Numbered from the stretch's first letter, positions 46,333-56,977 are shown. The stretch is 64,000 bases of DNA from Streptococcus sp. oral taxon 431 (GCF_023115445.1 NZ_JALDUI010000005.1:36985-100984), one strand, 5' to 3'. Numbers and translations: made by a program. Notes: generated by a model not told the origin, from the sequence alone.

Positions 46333-48291
46333 ATGAAAAAGTCTAAGGCAAAATATCTGACGCTGGCAGGCCTTGCCCTAAGTGCCGCTCTACTATTGGC
46401 GGCTTGTAGCAACTCAGCTAGTTCAACTAAAACATACAACTATGTCTATCCTAGCGATCCGTCTAGTTTGAACTATCTTGCAGAAAACCGTGCAACAACC
46501 AATGACATCGTTACCAATTTGGTAGATGGGTTGATGGAAAATGACCAATACGGTAACTACGTTCCATCCTTAGCAGAGGATTGGAGTGTTTCTCAGGACG
46601 GTTTGACATACACTTATAAACTTCGTAAAGATGCTAAGTGGTATACCTCTGAAGGTGAAGAATATGCTCCAGTAACTGCCCAAGATTTTGTAACTGGTTT
46701 GAAATATGCTGCTGATAAAAAATCCGAAGCTTTGTACCTGGTTCAAGATTCTGTAGCAGGTTTGGATGACTATATCAACGGGAAAACAACTGACTTTTCA
46801 ACTGTCGGTGTTAAGGCGATTGACGACCAAACAGTTCAGTACACTTTGACACGACCAGAATCTTATTGGAATTCTAAAACAACATCAACCATTCTCTTCC
46901 CTGTCAATGCAGATTTCCTGAAATCAAAAGGGGATGATTTTGGTAAGGTGGATCCTTCTAGTATTTTGTACAATGGACCTTTTTTGATGAAATCCTTTGT
47001 TTCAAAATCTGTTATCGAATTCAAGAAAAATCCCAACTACTGGGATGAAAAAAATGTCTTTGTAGATGATGTGAAATTGGCCTATTATGATGGTAGTGAC
47101 CAAGATGCACTAGCTCGTAACTTTGTAGAAGGAGTCTACAGCTACGCACGTCTCTATCCAAATAGCTCAAGCTTTGAAGGAATTAAAGAGAAGAACAAAG
47201 ATAACATCATTTATAGTATGCAAACCGCAACTTCTTATTACTTGAACTTCAACTTGGACAGAAAATCTTATAACTTCACGTCTAAATCCTCAGATATCGA
47301 AAAGAAATCAACTCAAGAAGCAGTTCTGAATAAAAACTTCCGTCAAGCCTTCAACTATGCTTATAACCGTACAGCCTATGGAGCTCAATCTCAAGGGGAA
47401 GACGGAGCAACGAAGATTATTCGTAACCTGGTTGTACCTCCTACATTTGTAAGTATCAACGGGAAAGACTTTGGAGATGTTGTTTCAGAAAAGATGGTCA
47501 ACTATGGCCAAGAATGGCAAGGAATCAACTTTGCAGATGCGCAAGACCCATACTACAATCCTGACAAGGCTAAGGCTAAGTTTGCAGAAGCTAAGAAAGA
47601 ATTGGAAGCTAAGGGTGTGCAGTTCCCAATCCACTTGGATGTATCAGTTGACCAATCAGCTAAAAAAGGTGTACTTGAAGCAAGTTCTTTGAAACAATCC
47701 ATCGAATCTGTCTTAGGGGCTGAGAATGTGGTTATCGATATCCAACAATTATCAACAGACGACTTTGATAACTCTAGCTACCTCGCTCAAACCGCAGCTC
47801 AAAAAGACTTTGACATCTATAATAGTGGTTGGAGTGCTGACTACTTGGATCCATCAAGTTATCTTGATATCTTAAATGTCAATAACGGTGGTATGTTGCA
47901 AAACATTGGTCTAGAACCAGGTGAGGTCAATGACAAGGCTAAGGCAGTTGGACTCGATACTTACACTCAAATGTTAGAAGAAGCGAACAAGGAGCAAGAA
48001 CCAGCGAAGCGTTATGAAAAATATGCTGAAGTTCAAGCTTGGCTCGTTGATAGCGCCCTTGCAATTCCAAACGTTTCCCTTGGTGGAACACCGACCTTGA
48101 GAAAGACAGTTCCATTCTCATCACCATTCTCACAAGCTGGAAATAAGGGGGTGGAATCATACAAGTACCTCAAGTTGCAAGATAAGACTGTAACGGCTGA
48201 TGAGTATGAAAAAGCTAGACAAAAATGGCTGAAAGAAAAAGAAGAATCTAATAAAAAAGCCCAAGAAGAATTAGCTAAACACATTAAATAA
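46333..48291 (+). CDS. aliB: Oligopeptide-binding lipoprotein AliB
   Basis: AliB is a free-standing peptide-binding lipoprotein that feeds the Ami oligopeptide permease encoded elsewhere. The 652 residues match the pneumococcal length. The lipoprotein signal ends LLLAAC (Cys25), followed by the SBP family 5 fold: YNYVYPSDPSSLNYLAENRA, WSVSQDGLTYTYKLRKDAKW. ATG 46333 was chosen because gaggtt lies within the longer frame just before it. No permease genes flank it. Peptide sensing through Ali proteins influences competence and colonisation in pneumococcus (established for that species). Confidence 0.93.
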   Translation: MKKSKAKYLTLAGLALSAALLLAACSNSASSTKTYNYVYPSDPSSLNYLAENRATTNDIVTNLVDGLMENDQYGNYVPSLAEDWSVSQDGLTYTYKLRKDAKWYTSEGEEYAPVTAQDFVTGLKYAADKKSEALYLVQDSVAGLDDYINGKTTDFSTVGVKAIDDQTVQYTLTRPESYWNSKTTSTILFPVNADFLKSKGDDFGKVDPSSILYNGPFLMKSFVSKSVIEFKKNPNYWDEKNVFVDDVKLAYYDGSDQDALARNFVEGVYSYARLYPNSSSFEGIKEKNKDNIIYSMQTATSYYLNFNLDRKSYNFTSKSSDIEKKSTQEAVLNKNFRQAFNYAYNRTAYGAQSQGEDGATKIIRNLVVPPTFVSINGKDFGDVVSEKMVNYGQEWQGINFADAQDPYYNPDKAKAKFAEAKKELEAKGVQFPIHLDVSVDQSAKKGVLEASSLKQSIESVLGAENVVIDIQQLSTDDFDNSSYLAQTAAQKDFDIYNSGWSADYLDPSSYLDILNVNNGGMLQNIGLEPGEVNDKAKAVGLDTYTQMLEEANKEQEPAKRYEKYAEVQAWLVDSALAIPNVSLGGTPTLRKTVPFSSPFSQAGNKGVESYKYLKLQDKTVTADEYEKARQKWLKEKEESNKKAQEELAKHIK

Positions 48292-48308
48292 TCAGTCTAT
48301 TCAACAGG

Positions 48309-48344
48309 AAAAACGATAGTTTCTTAAGAAGCTATCGTTTTTAT
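48309..48344 (+). terminator. Terminator of aliB
   Basis: AAAACGATAG-TTTCTTAAGAAG-CTATCGTTTT hairpin and T run. Confidence 0.88.
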
Positions 48345-48436
48345 ATAGTTTGAAACTATAACTAGCTCTTGAAAACAAGAAAACGAAGGATACAAAATAA
48401 GTGGTACAATAGTTACTATAGATTTGGAGGTAAAGT

Positions 48437-49531
48437 ATGAGCAAATCATTTCACATCAACACAATTTTAGCACAAGCAGGTATCAAGTCAGATAAAGCGA
48501 CAGGTGCTTTGGTTACACCTATTCACTTTTCAACGACTTATCAGCATCCAGAATTTGGTCAATCAACTGGATTTGACTATACCCGTACCAAAAACCCAAC
48601 TCGGAGCAAGGCAGAGGAAGTTTTGGCAGCTATTGAATCAGCCAAGTATGCTCTGGCGACTAGTTCAGGTATGTCTGCGATTGTGTTAGCCTTTAGCGTT
48701 TTTCCAGTAGGAAGCAAGGTTTTGGCTGTCCGTGACCTTTACGGTGGTTCTTTCCGCTGGTTCAATCAAGTGGAGCAAGAAGGACGTTTCCACTTTACCT
48801 ATGCCAATACAGAAGAAGAGTTGATTGCTGAGCTAGAAAAGGATGTGGATGTACTCTATATCGAAACACCAACCAACCCTTTAATGTTGGAATTTGATAT
48901 TGAAAAATTATCAAAATTAGCTCATGCTAAGGGTGCTAAAGTTGTCGTCGACAATACCTTCTATAGCCCGATTTACCAACGTCCAATTGAAGATGGAGCA
49001 GATATTGTCCTTCATTCAGCAACAAAATATCTTGCAGGTCATAATGATGTTCTAGCTGGTGTAGTTGTGACAGATAATGCTGATTTGTACGAAAAACTCT
49101 TTTACAATCTCAACACGACAGGGGCTGTTTTGTCACCATTTGATAGTTATCAATTGATTCGTGGTCTTAAAACATTGTCACTTCGTATGGAGCGATCAAC
49201 AGCTAATGCTCAAGAAATCGTAGCCTTTTTGGAACAATCACCTGCAGTCAAAGAAGTCTTGTATACAGGTCGTGGGGGAATGATTTCCTTTAAAGTGGCG
49301 GATGAAAAACGAATCCCTCATATCTTAAACACTTTGAAAGTATTCTCTTTTGCTGAAAGCCTGGGTGGTGTTGAAAGTCTGATTACCTACCCAACCACTC
49401 AAACCCATGCAGACATTCCGGCAGAGGTTCGTCATTCTTATGGATTAACAGATGACCTTTTACGCTTGTCTATTGGTATTGAGGATGCAAGGGACTTGAT
49501 TGAAGATTTGCGTCAAGCTTTGGAAGGATAA
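48437..49531 (+). CDS. metB: Cystathionine gamma-synthase / trans-sulfuration PLP enzyme
   Basis: A 364-residue Cys/Met metabolism PLP enzyme. It has YTRTKNPTRSKAEEVLAAIE, the PLP Asp in KVVVDNTFYSP and the Schiff-base Lys in HSATKYLAGH. The family includes MetB, MetC and O-acetylhomoserine sulfhydrylase, which are hard to separate by eye. The paired PatB-type lyase downstream makes cystathionine gamma-synthase (or O-acylhomoserine thiolyase) the best guess. It starts at ATG 48437 behind ttggaggt. An extended -10 TGGTACAAT is near 48402-48410. Confidence 0.88.
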   Translation: MSKSFHINTILAQAGIKSDKATGALVTPIHFSTTYQHPEFGQSTGFDYTRTKNPTRSKAEEVLAAIESAKYALATSSGMSAIVLAFSVFPVGSKVLAVRDLYGGSFRWFNQVEQEGRFHFTYANTEEELIAELEKDVDVLYIETPTNPLMLEFDIEKLSKLAHAKGAKVVVDNTFYSPIYQRPIEDGADIVLHSATKYLAGHNDVLAGVVVTDNADLYEKLFYNLNTTGAVLSPFDSYQLIRGLKTLSLRMERSTANAQEIVAFLEQSPAVKEVLYTGRGGMISFKVADEKRIPHILNTLKVFSFAESLGGVESLITYPTTQTHADIPAEVRHSYGLTDDLLRLSIGIEDARDLIEDLRQALEG

Positions 49532-49535
49532 GACT

Positions 49536-50702
49536 ATGGGAAAATATGATTTTACGACTTTGCCCAATCGTTTTGGACACCATACCTATAAATGGAAAGA
49601 AGCAGAGACTGACCGTCAAGTATTGCCAGCCTGGATTGCTGATATGGACTTTGAAGTCTTACCTGAGATTCGACAGACAGTCCATGATTATGCGGAACAA
49701 TTAGTCTATGGCTATACCTATGCTAGTGATGGATTGATCGAAGCAGTTCAATACTGGGAAGAAAGCCAGCATGGTTATACTTTTGATAAGGATGCTCTAG
49801 TCTTTATCGAGGGAGTGGTACCAGCCATTTCAACGGCCATTCAAGCCTTTACCAAAGAAGGTGAAGCAGTTCTCATTAACACACCGGTTTATCCTCCTTT
49901 TGCTCGAAGTATTAAGCTCAATAATCGTAGACTAATCACCAACTCTCTAGTGGAAAAGGATGGTCTCTTTGAAATTGACTTTGACCAACTTGAAAAGGAT
50001 TTGGTAGAAGAGGATGTCAAACTTTATATTCTTTGCAACCCTCACAATCCTAGTGGACGGGTTTGGGAAAAAGAAGTCTTGGAGAAGATTGGTCACTTGT
50101 GTCAAAAACATGGGGTCTTGCTGGTATCTGATGAGATTCACCAAGATTTAGCTCTATTTGGAAACAAGCACCAGTCATTCAATACGGTAAATGAAGATTT
50201 TAAAGAATTTTCACTAATTTTAAGCAGTGCTACCAAGACCTTTAACATTGCCGGAACGAAAAATTCTTACGCCATTATAGAGAATCCAAAGTTGAGACTT
50301 GCTTTCCAAAAACGTCAACTAGCTAATAATCAACACGAAATTTCAGGTTTGGGCTATTTAGCAACAGAAACTGCCTATCGCCATGGAGAGGATTGGTTGA
50401 CAGAACTCAAAGAACTGATTGAGAAGCATATCAATTATGTAGTGGATTTGTTTGGTAAAGAAACTAAAATCAAGGTCATGAAACCTCAAGGAACTTATCT
50501 TATTTGGCTTGATTTTTCAGCCTATGGTTTGTCAGATGAAGGCTTGCAAGGTCTTTTGAGAGACGAAGCCAAGGTTATTCTGAACAGAGGTTTGGACTTT
50601 GGTGAAGAAGGAGCCCTCCACGCTCGCCTAAATGTAGCTATGCCGACATCTGTCTTGGAAGAAGTTTGCCAACGAATCATATCAACTTTCGCTAAACTTT
50701 AA
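49536..50702 (+). CDS. patB: PatB/MalY-type aminotransferase, cystathionine beta-lyase
   Basis: A 388-residue fold-type I PLP enzyme of the MalY/PatB group, which cleaves C-S bonds of cystathionine to homocysteine. Motifs: WIADMDFEVLPEIRQ, NPHNPSGRVW, SDEIHQDLALFG and the PLP Lys in SSATKTFNIAGTKN. ATG 49536 follows ggaagg at the end of metB; stop and start are four bases apart, so both steps of trans-sulfuration are made together. Some oral streptococcal homologues also release hydrogen sulfide from cysteine. Confidence 0.9.
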   Translation: MGKYDFTTLPNRFGHHTYKWKEAETDRQVLPAWIADMDFEVLPEIRQTVHDYAEQLVYGYTYASDGLIEAVQYWEESQHGYTFDKDALVFIEGVVPAISTAIQAFTKEGEAVLINTPVYPPFARSIKLNNRRLITNSLVEKDGLFEIDFDQLEKDLVEEDVKLYILCNPHNPSGRVWEKEVLEKIGHLCQKHGVLLVSDEIHQDLALFGNKHQSFNTVNEDFKEFSLILSSATKTFNIAGTKNSYAIIENPKLRLAFQKRQLANNQHEISGLGYLATETAYRHGEDWLTELKELIEKHINYVVDLFGKETKIKVMKPQGTYLIWLDFSAYGLSDEGLQGLLRDEAKVILNRGLDFGEEGALHARLNVAMPTSVLEEVCQRIISTFAKL

Positions 50703-50704
50703 GA

Positions 50705-50748
50705 AGCTAGCCTTCTAGGGGAAAAGTACCCTAGAAGGCTATTTTCAT
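50705..50748 (+). terminator. Terminator of metB-patB
   Basis: Perfect 13-bp stem TAGCCTTCTAGGG / CCCTAGAAGGCTA with T run. Confidence 0.92.
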
Positions 50749-50793
50749 AGGAAGAAATATGGTATAATTAAGAGATAAAGAAAAGGGGAAAAT

Positions 50794-53700
50794 ATGGCTA
50801 AATTGATTCCAGGAAAGCTTCGAATGGAGGGGGCTCAACTCTACGAAACTGGTAAGATCCAAATCATCAAAGAGGAAAATCATCGCCTATATGCTCGTGT
50901 AGGGGAGGCTGAAATTCGTTACAGTCTTGATGATGAACTGGTTTTTTGTACTTGTGATTTTTTCCAAAAAAGAGGGTTCTGTGTCCATTTGGCAGCGCTA
51001 GAACATTACCTGAAAAATGATCATTTGGGTCAAGAACTTTTACAGAATCTAGAAAATGGGCAGGAAAAGAAGGAGGAAGTCGAAACCCAAGTGACCTTTG
51101 GGGGACGTTTCCTAGAGAGCATACAAGCTACTAACTCGCCTAAAATCTATCAGCTAGCCGCCCAGGGCCAAGTTGAAGCTGGAACCAATCGTATTATTTG
51201 GACTTTGAGGGTTGGTCTGATCCAGACCCAGAAGTTTTATGTAATCCGAGATATTCCTCTCTTCCTGAAGGTTCTAGAAAATAGTAAACCTTACATGATT
51301 GGTAAGCTATATGAAGCTTCCTTGAAGCTTAGTCAGTTTGATGAGACTAGCCAGTTTGTCTTAAATTTTCTTCAGGGAATTCTAGAAGATGAGTCTGAAA
51401 ATGCCCTCTTTTTCCAGAATCAAGGTCGTCACCTCTATTTTCCTCTATCCTTTTTTGAACAGGGTGTCACTCTTTTGATGGATTTAGATGAATTTCAATT
51501 TGACCATCAAATTTCGAGCTATCATCACCTCCTCTTCCAAGACTTGGATGGCCAAGCAGGATTATTTACCTTTGATATCAAAGAAAATCCAGACTACTAT
51601 GAGATGGAAATCTCTGAGCGGGGACGAGTCAATCTTTTCTATAGAGGGCGGGTTTTATTTACCAAAGGAATGTTTTATCTCTTGTCGAGAGAGCAGGCAG
51701 GATTGCTGGAGAAATTAAGAAAACTACCTCTAGATAATAAGGGAAGAAAAGTTCTCCAGTTTGATACTAGTGATCGCGATAGATTAGCTTCTTCTTTGTC
51801 TCAATTTAGGAATATTGGAGAAGTTCAGACTCCTCAAGGACTGCAGATTAAATCTTTTCGTCCCTCTTTTTACATGGATAGAGAAGAAGATGGTTCGATT
51901 CGTTTGGAGATGCAGTTTCAATACGATACCTGCTTGGTAAGTAATCGTAGGGAACTGGAAAACCTTTCCTTTGCTAGCGATATTCAACTGGAGAAACGTA
52001 TTTTTCAACTAGCTCTATCTGCAGGATTTGAAGCTGACTTTCGTTCTTGGCGTCAAAACCTCAAGGCTGAAGCAGTCTATGCTTTCTTTCATGAAACGCT
52101 GCCAGCTTTTGAAGCACTTGGAAAACTTAGGATTTCGGATAGTCTCCAAGATCTCTATCAAGTTCAAAGTCCTCAGATAGAGATTTCATCTAAAGGCCAT
52201 TTATTAGAGATTCAATTTGATTTTAAAGATATTGCCCAAGAAGAGATTGATCTTGCTATGAAAGCCCTAGTTGCCAATCAAGACTTTTATATTAGCTCAT
52301 CTAATCAGGTCTACTTCTTTGATGACCAAACCAAGCAGATTCGTCAGAATTTGAAAGAACTGGGAATAGAAGACTTGAAAGATGGGGCATTTCGAGCTCG
52401 TAAGTCCCTGGCTTATACCTTATCGCACTTATTTAAGGATCAAAAGCAGATTTCATTTACGGAAGAATTCCGTCATTTGGCTTATGATTTGACACATCCA
52501 GAAGAATTTCCGATGCAGAAATTGAATATTCAAGCAGAATTAAGGGATTATCAGAAAAGGGGAATTCAGTGGCTTCAAATGCTCCATCATTATGGCTTTG
52601 GCGGTATTTTAGCAGATGATATGGGGCTTGGGAAAACCTTGCAAACCATTGCCTTTTTAAGTAGTCAAGTTCAAGCAGATACCAGCGTCCTAATCCTTGC
52701 TCCGTCTGGCTTAATCTATAACTGGGCTGACGAATTTCAAAAGTTTGCTCCAGATTTAGATGTTGTAGTTGTGCATGGTTTGAAACCTCATCGAGAGTCC
52801 ATTTTGGCTGAAGACCATCAGATTTATGTCACAAGTTATGCGACTTTCCGTCAGGACAGTGAGATTTATCAAGACCTATCTTTTGATTTTCTCTTTTTAG
52901 ACGAAGCTCAGGTCATGAAAAATGCACAGACCAAGATAGCTCAAAGTTTGCGACGATTTGTGGTCCCATCTGTTTTTGCCCTCTCAGGAACTCCAATTGA
53001 AAACCACTTAGGAGAGCTTTGGTCGATTTTTCAGATTGTCTTACCAGGTCTCTTGCCAACTAAAAAAGACTTTATGAAACTACCCGCTGAGAGAGTAGCT
53101 CAATTTATCAAGCCTTTTGTCATGCGACGGAAGAAAGAAGATGTATTGACTGAACTACCTGATTTGATTGAAGTAGTCTACAAAAATGAACTGGAGGATC
53201 AACAAAAAGCTATCTATCTTGCTCAGCTACAACAGATGCAGGAGCGTCTGGGACAGGTAAGCGATTCGGAATTTCAACGAAATCGCGTCGAAATTTTGAC
53301 TGGTCTCATGCGTCTGCGTCAGATTTGTGATACACCTGCGCTCTTTATGGAGGACTACCAAGGAGAGAGCGGGAAGCTGGATAGTTTACGAGATTTGCTG
53401 GTTCAGATTGCTGAAGGTGGACATCGTGTACTTATCTTCTCTCAATTTAGAGGCATGCTAGATCGTATTGAGCAAGAGCTACCTGACTTAGGTCTGACAT
53501 CCTTTAAAATTACTGGTTCAACGCCTTCTCAAGAACGTCAGGAAATGACCAAATCCTTTAATCAAGGTGAGCGCGATGTATTCTTAATTTCTCTAAAAGC
53601 AGGTGGTGTTGGTCTCAATCTTACTGGTGCTGATACAGTTATTTTGGTAGACTTGTGGTGGAACCCTGCGGTTGAATCACAGGCTATTGGTCGTGCCCAT

Positions 53701-53880
53701 CGTATGGGACAAGAGCAGGCTGTTGAAGTTTATCGTCTTGTGACTCGAGGGACAATCGAAGAAAAGATTCAAGAATTACAAGAGAAAAAGAAAAATCTTG
53801 TTTCTGAAATCTTGGATGGAACAGAGTCTCGTGGCAGTCTGAGTCTAGCTGAAATACGAGAAATTTTAGGGATTTCATGA
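50794..53880 (+). CDS. SNF2-family DEAD-like helicase with SWIM zinc finger
   Basis: A 1028-residue Swi2/Snf2 ATPase (RapA/HepA type). The N terminus has a SWIM zinc finger: Cys52, Cys54, Cys63 and His65 (CxC-x8-CxH). A long middle region (about 100-575) is the bacterial SNF2 domain. The helicase core follows: DDMGLGKTLQT (Walker A), LDEAQVMKN (DEAQ box), SGTPIENHLGELWSIF, then the C-terminal lobe with VLIFSQFRGMLDRIE, GGVGLNLTGAD and IGRAHRMGQ. It probably remodels protein-DNA complexes or recycles RNA polymerase; the role in streptococci is not established. Single gene with a TATAAT-like box at about 50761. Confidence 0.92.
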   Translation: MAKLIPGKLRMEGAQLYETGKIQIIKEENHRLYARVGEAEIRYSLDDELVFCTCDFFQKRGFCVHLAALEHYLKNDHLGQELLQNLENGQEKKEEVETQVTFGGRFLESIQATNSPKIYQLAAQGQVEAGTNRIIWTLRVGLIQTQKFYVIRDIPLFLKVLENSKPYMIGKLYEASLKLSQFDETSQFVLNFLQGILEDESENALFFQNQGRHLYFPLSFFEQGVTLLMDLDEFQFDHQISSYHHLLFQDLDGQAGLFTFDIKENPDYYEMEISERGRVNLFYRGRVLFTKGMFYLLSREQAGLLEKLRKLPLDNKGRKVLQFDTSDRDRLASSLSQFRNIGEVQTPQGLQIKSFRPSFYMDREEDGSIRLEMQFQYDTCLVSNRRELENLSFASDIQLEKRIFQLALSAGFEADFRSWRQNLKAEAVYAFFHETLPAFEALGKLRISDSLQDLYQVQSPQIEISSKGHLLEIQFDFKDIAQEEIDLAMKALVANQDFYISSSNQVYFFDDQTKQIRQNLKELGIEDLKDGAFRARKSLAYTLSHLFKDQKQISFTEEFRHLAYDLTHPEEFPMQKLNIQAELRDYQKRGIQWLQMLHHYGFGGILADDMGLGKTLQTIAFLSSQVQADTSVLILAPSGLIYNWADEFQKFAPDLDVVVVHGLKPHRESILAEDHQIYVTSYATFRQDSEIYQDLSFDFLFLDEAQVMKNAQTKIAQSLRRFVVPSVFALSGTPIENHLGELWSIFQIVLPGLLPTKKDFMKLPAERVAQFIKPFVMRRKKEDVLTELPDLIEVVYKNELEDQQKAIYLAQLQQMQERLGQVSDSEFQRNRVEILTGLMRLRQICDTPALFMEDYQGESGKLDSLRDLLVQIAEGGHRVLIFSQFRGMLDRIEQELPDLGLTSFKITGSTPSQERQEMTKSFNQGERDVFLISLKAGGVGLNLTGADTVILVDLWWNPAVESQAIGRAHRMGQEQAVEVYRLVTRGTIEEKIQELQEKKKNLVSEILDGTESRGSLSLAEIREILGIS

Positions 53881-53938
53881 GCCTATACTTGAAAAATCAA
53901 GACATTACGCTATAATGGAGTATTGAAAGGAAATAAAT

Positions 53939-54535
53939 ATGACACAAAAACGATTTCCAATAGTGGCAGATGATGAAGTCATGTTGACAGAAATGCCAGT
54001 TATGAATCTCTACGATGAGTCTGATTTCATCAGTAATATAAAAGGTGATTACCAAGACAAAAACTACTTGGAATGGTCTCCGATTACTGAAGAAAAAAAG
54101 CAAGAGGAAGCCAAACCTCTTGTAAAACCGATTGAGAAAAAAGAAAAATCCTATGCTGAATTAGCGCGTGAAGAAGCTCGCGCGGATTTGAAAAAGAAGC
54201 GCTCGGCTCGATATTTGACTCAGGATGTGAGTCATACGAGACGTCAAACGAAACCAAGCCAGGTGCGTCCAGCAAATCAACCGACAGCACCTTTTCAAAA
54301 AGAAAATCCAGGAGAATTTGCGAAATATAGTCAGAAGTTAGGTCAATCTCACTATATTTTGGCAGAAACAGTTTCTCAAGTGGAACATCCAATTTCAGAC
54401 GGTGAAACAAGTCGTTCCAAGAAAAACAATTATGACTTTTTAAAGAAAAGTCAAATTTATAACAAAAAAAGTAAACAAAAAGAACAAGAACGTCAAGTTG
54501 CCCAAGAGCTTAACTTGACTAGAATGAGCGAATAA
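53939..54535 (+). CDS. Uncharacterised basic, disordered protein upstream of murC
   Basis: A 198-residue protein with no recognised domain. The sequence is rich in Lys, Glu, Gln and Ser and low in hydrophobic residues; no signal peptide or membrane helix is seen. Conserved-looking blocks are [20 protein letters not shown] at the start, [20 protein letters not shown] in the middle and [15 protein letters not shown] near the end, the last two likely helices in a disordered chain. It begins after gaaagga and ends 11 bases before murC, so it is translated with that gene. A role as scaffold in wall synthesis or division is a guess from context. Confidence 0.82.
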   Translation: MTQKRFPIVADDEVMLTEMPVMNLYDESDFISNIKGDYQDKNYLEWSPITEEKKQEEAKPLVKPIEKKEKSYAELAREEARADLKKKRSARYLTQDVSHTRRQTKPSQVRPANQPTAPFQKENPGEFAKYSQKLGQSHYILAETVSQVEHPISDGETSRSKKNNYDFLKKSQIYNKKSKQKEQERQVAQELNLTRMSE

Positions 54536-54546
54536 AGGGGAAGAAA

Positions 54547-55881
54547 ATGGCAAAAACCTATCATTTTATCGGAATCAAAGGATCAGGTATGAGTGCCTTG
54601 GCTTTGATGTTGCATCAAATGGGGCACAAGGTGCAAGGTTCTGATGTTGAAAAGTACTACTTTACCCAACGTGGACTAGAGCAAGCAGGGATTACAATCT
54701 TACCTTTTGATGAGAAGAACTTACAAGGGGATATGGAGATTATCGCTGGGAATGCCTTCCGTCCAGATAATAACGTTGAAATTGCCTATGCAGATCAACA
54801 GGGCTTGAGCTATAAACGTTATCATGAGTTTCTCGGTAGCTTTATGCGTGATTTCATCAGTATGGGAGTTGCTGGAGCCCACGGTAAGACTTCAACAACT
54901 GGGATGCTTTCTCACGTTTTGTCCCATATTACAGATACTAGCTTCTTGATTGGTGACGGTACTGGTCGTGGTTCTGAAAATGCCAAGTATTTTGTCTTTG
55001 AATCAGACGAGTATGAGCGCCATTTCATGCCATATCACCCAGAATATTCTATTATTACGAACATTGACTTTGACCACCCAGACTATTTCACAAGCTTAGA
55101 AGATGTCTTCAACGCCTTCAATGATTATGCCAAACAAATTACCAAAGGCTTGTTCGTTTACGGTGAAGACGCTGAGTTGCGTAAGATTACGGCTAATGCT
55201 CCGATTTACTACTATGGTTTTGAAGCAGAAGGTAATGACTTCGTAGCAAGTGACTTGCTTCGTTCTACTACAGGTTCAACCTTTACCGTTCATTTCCGTG
55301 GTCAAGAGCTAGGTCAATTCCATATTCCAACCTTTGGCCGTCACAATATCATGAATGCAACTGCGGTTATTGGATTGCTTTACATAGCAGGATTTGACTT
55401 GGATTTGGTGCGTGAACACTTGAAGACTTTTGGAGGAGTGAAACGTCGTTTTACAGAAAAGATTGTTAATGATACAGTGATTATCGATGACTTTGCTCAC
55501 CATCCAACAGAAATTATTGCAACACTAGATGCTGCGCGTCAGAAATATCCAAGCAAGGAAATCGTGGCAATTTTCCAACCACATACCTTTACTCGTACAA
55601 TTGCCTTGTTGGATGATTTTGCACAAGCATTAAACCAGGCTGATGCCGTTTACCTAGCACAAATCTATGGATCTGCTCGTGAGGTGGACCATGGAGATGT
55701 CAAGGTTGAAGATCTTGCAAGTAAGATTAATAAGAAAAATCAAGTAATCACAGTTGAAAATGTTTCTCCACTCCTAGACCATGACAATGCTGTCTATGTC
55801 TTTATGGGAGCTGGTGACATCCAAACTTATGAATACTCATTTGAGCGTCTCTTGTCAAACTTGACTAGCAATGTTCAATAA
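54547..55881 (+). CDS. murC: UDP-N-acetylmuramate--L-alanine ligase
   Basis: MurC adds L-alanine to UDP-MurNAc, the first stem-peptide step. The 444 residues show [20 protein letters not shown] (nucleotide-sugar site), the P-loop [12 protein letters not shown] near residue 115, [20 protein letters not shown] and the C-terminal DDFAHHPTE. It supplies the substrate of MurD at 4700. Two acetyltransferase genes follow at short spacing. Confidence 0.98.
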   Translation: MAKTYHFIGIKGSGMSALALMLHQMGHKVQGSDVEKYYFTQRGLEQAGITILPFDEKNLQGDMEIIAGNAFRPDNNVEIAYADQQGLSYKRYHEFLGSFMRDFISMGVAGAHGKTSTTGMLSHVLSHITDTSFLIGDGTGRGSENAKYFVFESDEYERHFMPYHPEYSIITNIDFDHPDYFTSLEDVFNAFNDYAKQITKGLFVYGEDAELRKITANAPIYYYGFEAEGNDFVASDLLRSTTGSTFTVHFRGQELGQFHIPTFGRHNIMNATAVIGLLYIAGFDLDLVREHLKTFGGVKRRFTEKIVNDTVIIDDFAHHPTEIIATLDAARQKYPSKEIVAIFQPHTFTRTIALLDDFAQALNQADAVYLAQIYGSAREVDHGDVKVEDLASKINKKNQVITVENVSPLLDHDNAVYVFMGAGDIQTYEYSFERLLSNLTSNVQ

Positions 55882-55889
55882 GGAACACC

Positions 55890-56405
55890 ATGGAATTTTC
55901 AATCACTATTCGGGAGGTTCAGCCATCAGATTTAGAGTCAATCTGGCTGATAGGAGAAAGCAACTCTGACTCCCAAGATGAAATTAGTATAGAAGTGATA
56001 AAAGAGCGTATCCGCAAGCATGCGGGTACGTTTCTGCTAGCCAGCCTTAATGAAGAAATCATTGGTTATATCATTGGTGACGAACTCACTAAGTTCATCC
56101 AAAGTGATTCTAGGAAGCAGCTTGAAGCAGCAATTCCTGACACGAGTGACTTTATCACTATTTTAGATCTTGCCGTCCATCCTGATTATCAAGGACAAGG
56201 ATTTGGAACCTTGTTGTTGGGAGCTATGAAGGAGTATGCTTTTCAGAAAAATAGACCAGGCCTCTATTTGCTGTCCAGGGATGAATTACTGGCTTACTTT
56301 GAGATGAATGGATTTCTTGACTATGGTCTAGCAGATATGCCAACTAGTAGTGAAACTTATTTTCATATGTTTTGGGCAAATCCCTATTTTCAGGAGGAAA
56401 GATGA
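55890..56405 (+). CDS. GNAT family N-acetyltransferase
   Basis: A 171-residue GNAT protein, eight bases after murC. The acetyl-CoA motif is VHPDYQGQGFGTLLLGAMKE, and the C-terminal strand ends MFWANPYF. The acceptor is unknown. Its stop overlaps the start of the next acetyltransferase by four bases (atga), so the two are coupled and may act in tandem. Confidence 0.88.
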   Translation: MEFSITIREVQPSDLESIWLIGESNSDSQDEISIEVIKERIRKHAGTFLLASLNEEIIGYIIGDELTKFIQSDSRKQLEAAIPDTSDFITILDLAVHPDYQGQGFGTLLLGAMKEYAFQKNRPGLYLLSRDELLAYFEMNGFLDYGLADMPTSSETYFHMFWANPYFQEER

Positions 56406-56896
56406 TTATTAGACAAGCAAGGCTTACAGACCTTGATCGTATCCTAGAGATTGAGTTGGAAAATTTCTCTGCTGAGGAGGCTATTCCTCGATCTGTTTTT
56501 GAAGCTCATCTCAAGGAAATTAAGACCAGTTTCTTAGTGGCTGAAAAGGAGGGACGAATCCTTGGTTACGTTGAAGGACCGGTAATGCCTCATCGACATT
56601 TACAAGACCAGTCCTTTACAGAAGACATTAAAGATTATAGCCATCAAAAAGGTGGCTATATCTCTGTGACTTGTCTATCCATTGCTAAGAAAGCTCAAGA
56701 TTTAGGTGTCGGACGAAAATTATTGACCGCCTTAAAAGAGCTCGCTCTTGAGCATGAGCGTGAGGGAATCAATCTAACCTGCCATGACTATCTCATTGGG
56801 TATTATGAAAAACATGGTTTTGTAAATGAAGGAAAATCCAAGTCGACTTTTGCTGGTGAAGAATGGTATGATATGGTCTGGGAAAACACGAATTAG
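56402..56896 (+). CDS. GNAT family N-acetyltransferase (RimI/AANAT-like)
   Basis: A 164-residue GNAT protein starting MIIRQARLTDLDRILEIELE with the acetyl-CoA motif CLSIAKKAQDLGVGRKLLTA. It resembles arylalkylamine/ribosomal-type acetyltransferases; the substrate is unknown. ATG 56402 lies behind caggagg and overlaps the previous stop. A short hairpin with T-rich tail (about 56902-56930) follows. Confidence 0.87.
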   Translation: MIIRQARLTDLDRILEIELENFSAEEAIPRSVFEAHLKEIKTSFLVAEKEGRILGYVEGPVMPHRHLQDQSFTEDIKDYSHQKGGYISVTCLSIAKKAQDLGVGRKLLTALKELALEHEREGINLTCHDYLIGYYEKHGFVNEGKSKSTFAGEEWYDMVWENTN

Positions 56897-56977
56897 GCAT
56901 TAGAAAGGCATCTATGGTTGCTTTTCTTTAGTTTTTAAGATATAATATTATGGATTATCAAGAAGGAGGTAATACCT

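Noticed and set aside
53939..54535. Assignment of the disordered protein upstream of murC as MacP
   Set aside because: MacP is a short protein with a membrane helix; no membrane segment is present here.
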